DNA of 7,264 nucleotides from Thermoleophilaceae bacterium (lineage in GTDB: Bacteria; Actinomycetota; Thermoleophilia; Solirubrobacterales; Thermoleophilaceae), in NCBI GenBank assembly GCA_013696425.1, contig JACCYP010000282.1:1-7264 (forward strand), given 5' to 3'. Position 1 is the stretch's first letter; the number at the start of each line of letters is the position of its first letter. The position numbers and the translations under genes were made by a program. Shown here piece by piece: positions 5,591 through 7,264 of this stretch. The notes below the pieces were generated by a model, which had not been told where the DNA came from, made no database searches, and saw only the letters and a list, made by a program, of their open reading frames with translations.

Positions 5591-6600
5591 CCCGGATCCT
5601 CCATGCCCCCGCCGATGTGGGGGGCAACGCCCTGGGGCTCTCCCGGGCGGAGCGCGAGCTCGGCTTTGAGAGCGACGTCGCGGTCGTGGCCGCCGGGCCG
5701 TTCGGCTACCAGGCGGACATCCTGTTCGAGGATGCCCACCACCCGCCGCTCGCGCGGCTGCCGCGCCGCGTGGCGTTCCTGCGCCGGGCCGCGCACCGCT
5801 ACGACATCTTCCACTTCAACTTCGGCCAGACCCTGCTCACGGTGCGGGCGGCGGGGCGGGTTTGGAACGAGCTCGCCTGGCTCAAGCGGCGCGGCCGGAC
5901 CGTGGTCGTGACATTCCAGGGCTGCGACGTCCGCCCCCAGCGCGAGTGCTCGTGCTCGAAGGCGGCGTGCACCGCCGATGACCGCTACCGGCCGGTCAAC
6001 GCCGAGCGGATCGCGCGGTTTGCCGACCGCGTGCTCTACCTGAATCCCGATCTCGCCCGCTGGCTGCCGCGCGCCGCCGCCTTCATGCCCTATGCGAGCG
6101 TGGACGCACGCGCGGTCGAGGTGGGCCGCGACCCCGGGGAGCCCGGCGAACTCGTGGTGGCGCATGCGCCGAGCGACCGCGAGGTGAAGGGCAGTGCCGA
6201 GGTGATCGCCGCCGTGGAGGCGCTGCGCGCGGAGGGCGCCGAGGTGCGGCTCGACCTGATCGAGGGCGTCCCCCACGATGAGGTGCTCGCGCGCGTCGGG
6301 CGGGCCCACGTCGCCGTCGATCAGCTCAACCTCGGCTGGTACGGGGCGCTGGCCGTGGAGGCGATGGCCACCGGCCGGCCCGTGCTGTGCGCGATCGACG
6401 ATGCCGCGAACCCGTTCGGGGAGGAGCTCCCGATCGTCCGTGCCCGCGCGGGCACCCTGCTCGAGGAGCTGCGCACGCTGGCGGGGGACCCGGACCGCCG
6501 CCGTGCGCTCGGGGAGCGCTCCCGGCGCTTCGCCCTCGAGCGCCACGACCCCCGCGCCATCGCCCGCGACGCCTACGCGGGGCTGGTGGAGCTGCCGTGA
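5587..6600 (+). CDS. GT4-type glycosyltransferase with a four-cysteine patch
   Basis: A 337-residue GT-B-fold glycosyltransferase, short for GT4 enzymes but complete at both ends. The N-terminal domain opens R-I-L-H-A-P-A-D-V-G-G-N and L-S-R-A-E-R-E-L-G, an arrangement typical of a subgroup with compact acceptor domains, followed by F-H-F-N-F-G (75-80). After T-F-Q-G-C-D-V-R (109-116) there is a cysteine patch: C113, C121, C123 and C128. The donor domain starts near 188 with V-V-A-H-A-P-S-D-R-E-V-K-G-S (190-203), which holds the phosphate-binding Lys-Gly, then L-I-E-G-V-P-H (225-231) and V-D-Q-L-N-L-G-W-Y-G-A-L-A-V-E-A-M (244-260), the E-x7-E-type donor-site motif. GTG 5587 is the start because it overlaps the upstream TGA (GTGA) and begins exactly at the first beta strand. 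It lies between a methyltransferase and a GT2 enzyme in one apparent operon. Donor and acceptor are unknown. Confidence 0.9.
   Translation: MTRILHAPADVGGNALGLSRAERELGFESDVAVVAAGPFGYQADILFEDAHHPPLARLPRRVAFLRRAAHRYDIFHFNFGQTLLTVRAAGRVWNELAWLKRRGRTVVVTFQGCDVRPQRECSCSKAACTADDRYRPVNAERIARFADRVLYLNPDLARWLPRAAAFMPYASVDARAVEVGRDPGEPGELVVAHAPSDREVKGSAEVIAAVEALRAEGAEVRLDLIEGVPHDEVLARVGRAHVAVDQLNLGWYGALAVEAMATGRPVLCAIDDAANPFGEELPIVRARAGTLLEELRTLAGDPDRRRALGERSRRFALERHDPRAIARDAYAGLVELP
6585..6591 (+). promoter_or_regulatory. Shine-Dalgarno-like sequence supporting the GTG start at 6597
   Basis: GGTGGAG, containing GGAG, ends 5 nt before the GTG at 6597, inside the 3' end of the preceding glycosyltransferase gene. 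It is the clearest ribosome-binding site in the window and supports choosing this GTG, which also overlaps the upstream stop as GTGA. Confidence 0.45.
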
Positions 6601-7264
6601 GCGAGCTGAGCGTGGTGCTCGTGAACCACGACGGCGCCGACGTGCTGCCGCGGGCGCTCGATGCGCTCGCCCGCAACACGAGCTGCGAGGACTTCGAGGT
6701 GGTGGTGGTGGACTCCGCCTCGAGCGACGGCTCCTGGGAGGGGCTCGACGGCGCACGTGTGGTGCGCTTCGAGGACAACGTGGGCTTCGCCGCGGGGTGC
6801 AACGCCGGCGCGCGCGCCGCGGAGGGAACGCTCGTGGCGTTCGTGAACTTCGACGGCGAGGTGGAGCCCGGGTGGGATGAGCCGCTGCGCGCCCTGCTGG
6901 CCGATCCGGGCGTGTCGATCGCCACCGGCTTGCTGCTGCGCCCGGGGGGCGAGGAGCTCGAGGCCGCCGGCCTCGCGATCGCGCCCAACACCGCCACGTT
7001 CGGCCTCAAGGAGGGCGAACCGCGCTCGGCCGCCCCCGCCGGGCCCGTGGAGGTGGCCGCGGCGTCGGGCGCTCTCACGATGGTGCGACGCGAGGAGTTC
7101 CTCGCGCTCGGCGGCTTCTACGAGCCGATCTGGATGTATGGGGAGGAGGCCGACCTCGCCCTGCGCGTACCCGGGCGGATCGTCCTGCACCCGGGTTCCG
7201 CGCTGCGCCACGAGATGGGCCACGCCTCCGGCCCGCTGCGCAGCCGCCTGCGCCTCTACTGGCC
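6597..7264 (+). CDS. GT2-family glycosyltransferase, rhamnosyltransferase-like (3' end outside window)
   Basis: The frame from GTG 6597 stays open to the window edge, giving the first 222 residues of a GT-A-fold inverting glycosyltransferase of the WbbL/rhamnosyltransferase type. It begins with the nucleotide-binding strand L-S-V-V-L-V-N-H-D-G, then V-V-V-V-D-S-A-S-S-D-G-S (35-46) and N-V-G-F-A-A-G-C-N-A-G (61-71), the family signature. The metal-site strand reads F-V-N-F-D-G-E-V (82-89) in place of the usual 'LNPDV'. The acceptor and catalytic-base region is A-S-G-A-L-T-M-V-R-R (156-165), G-G-F-Y-E-P-I-W-M-Y-G-E-E-A-D-L-A-L-R (172-190), and L-R-H-E (203-206). The 'RRAGWR' segment expected after D-L-x-x-R is shortened to V-P-G-R. 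Family members usually run to about 280-330 residues, so 60 or more are missing. Translation is coupled to the upstream GT4 gene. The donor may be dTDP-rhamnose, but that is inference from family resemblance only. Confidence 0.88.
   Translation, partial: MSELSVVLVNHDGADVLPRALDALARNTSCEDFEVVVVDSASSDGSWEGLDGARVVRFEDNVGFAAGCNAGARAAEGTLVAFVNFDGEVEPGWDEPLRALLADPGVSIATGLLLRPGGEELEAAGLAIAPNTATFGLKEGEPRSAAPAGPVEVAAASGALTMVRREEFLALGGFYEPIWMYGEEADLALRVPGRIVLHPGSALRHEMGHASGPLRSRLRLYW

Noticed and set aside
6697..6710. GTG trinucleotide run that could be a simple repeat
   Set aside because: It encodes the V-V-V-V-D beta strand of the GT2 fold, a normal family feature, and is only four units long.
5566..6756. 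Long minus-strand open frame (about 400 codons) opposite the second GT4 gene
   Set aside because: No motifs and atypical composition; the plus strand holds the GT4 and GT2 signatures.

Overview
This window is high-GC DNA (about 70% G+C by eye). Its codons end mostly in G or C, several genes start with GTG or TTG, and genes are packed with overlaps or very short gaps. This suggests a high-GC actinobacterium, possibly a Thermoleophilia-type lineage (Solirubrobacterales/Gaiellales). No ribosomal or other marker gene is present, so the placement is an inference. No tRNA, rRNA, CRISPR array, insertion sequence or integrase was seen.

The window is part of a cell-surface glycan (exopolysaccharide or O-antigen-like) biosynthesis cluster. 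In order: the C-terminal end of an NAD-dependent sugar epimerase/dehydratase (2-292, +); a class I SAM methyltransferase with an N-terminal zinc-ribbon-like segment (320-1216, +); a GT4-type glycosyltransferase (1232-2470, +); a 14-helix Wzx-like polysaccharide flippase (2467-3954, +); a second ribbon-bearing methyltransferase on the opposite strand (3902-4732, -), whose 3' end overlaps the flippase; a third methyltransferase (4763-5590, +), divergent from the previous gene across only 30 bp; a second GT4-type glycosyltransferase (5587-6600, +); and the N-terminal part of a GT2 rhamnosyltransferase-like enzyme (6597 to the window end, +). The last gene starts with GTG and has no stop inside the window.

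The plus-strand genes form two blocks. Block 1 (320-3954) is methyltransferase, glycosyltransferase, flippase. Block 2 (4763 onward) is methyltransferase, glycosyltransferase, glycosyltransferase. Stop/start overlaps (TTGA, GTGA, GTGA) indicate translational coupling. Both blocks are preceded by the same TACCCT -10-like box 6-9 nt before the ATG, consistent with leaderless or near-leaderless transcription. The likely joint function is nucleotide-sugar modification, sequential sugar transfer onto a lipid carrier on the cytoplasmic face, methylation of sugar or glycan hydroxyls, and export of the lipid-linked glycan. The most interesting points are the compact, apparently bidirectional promoter at 4733-4762, the repeated methyltransferase-GT4 arrangement, and several variant motifs (a four-cysteine patch in the second GT4, and an altered SAM motif I plus a Cys/His ribbon in the minus-strand methyltransferase).
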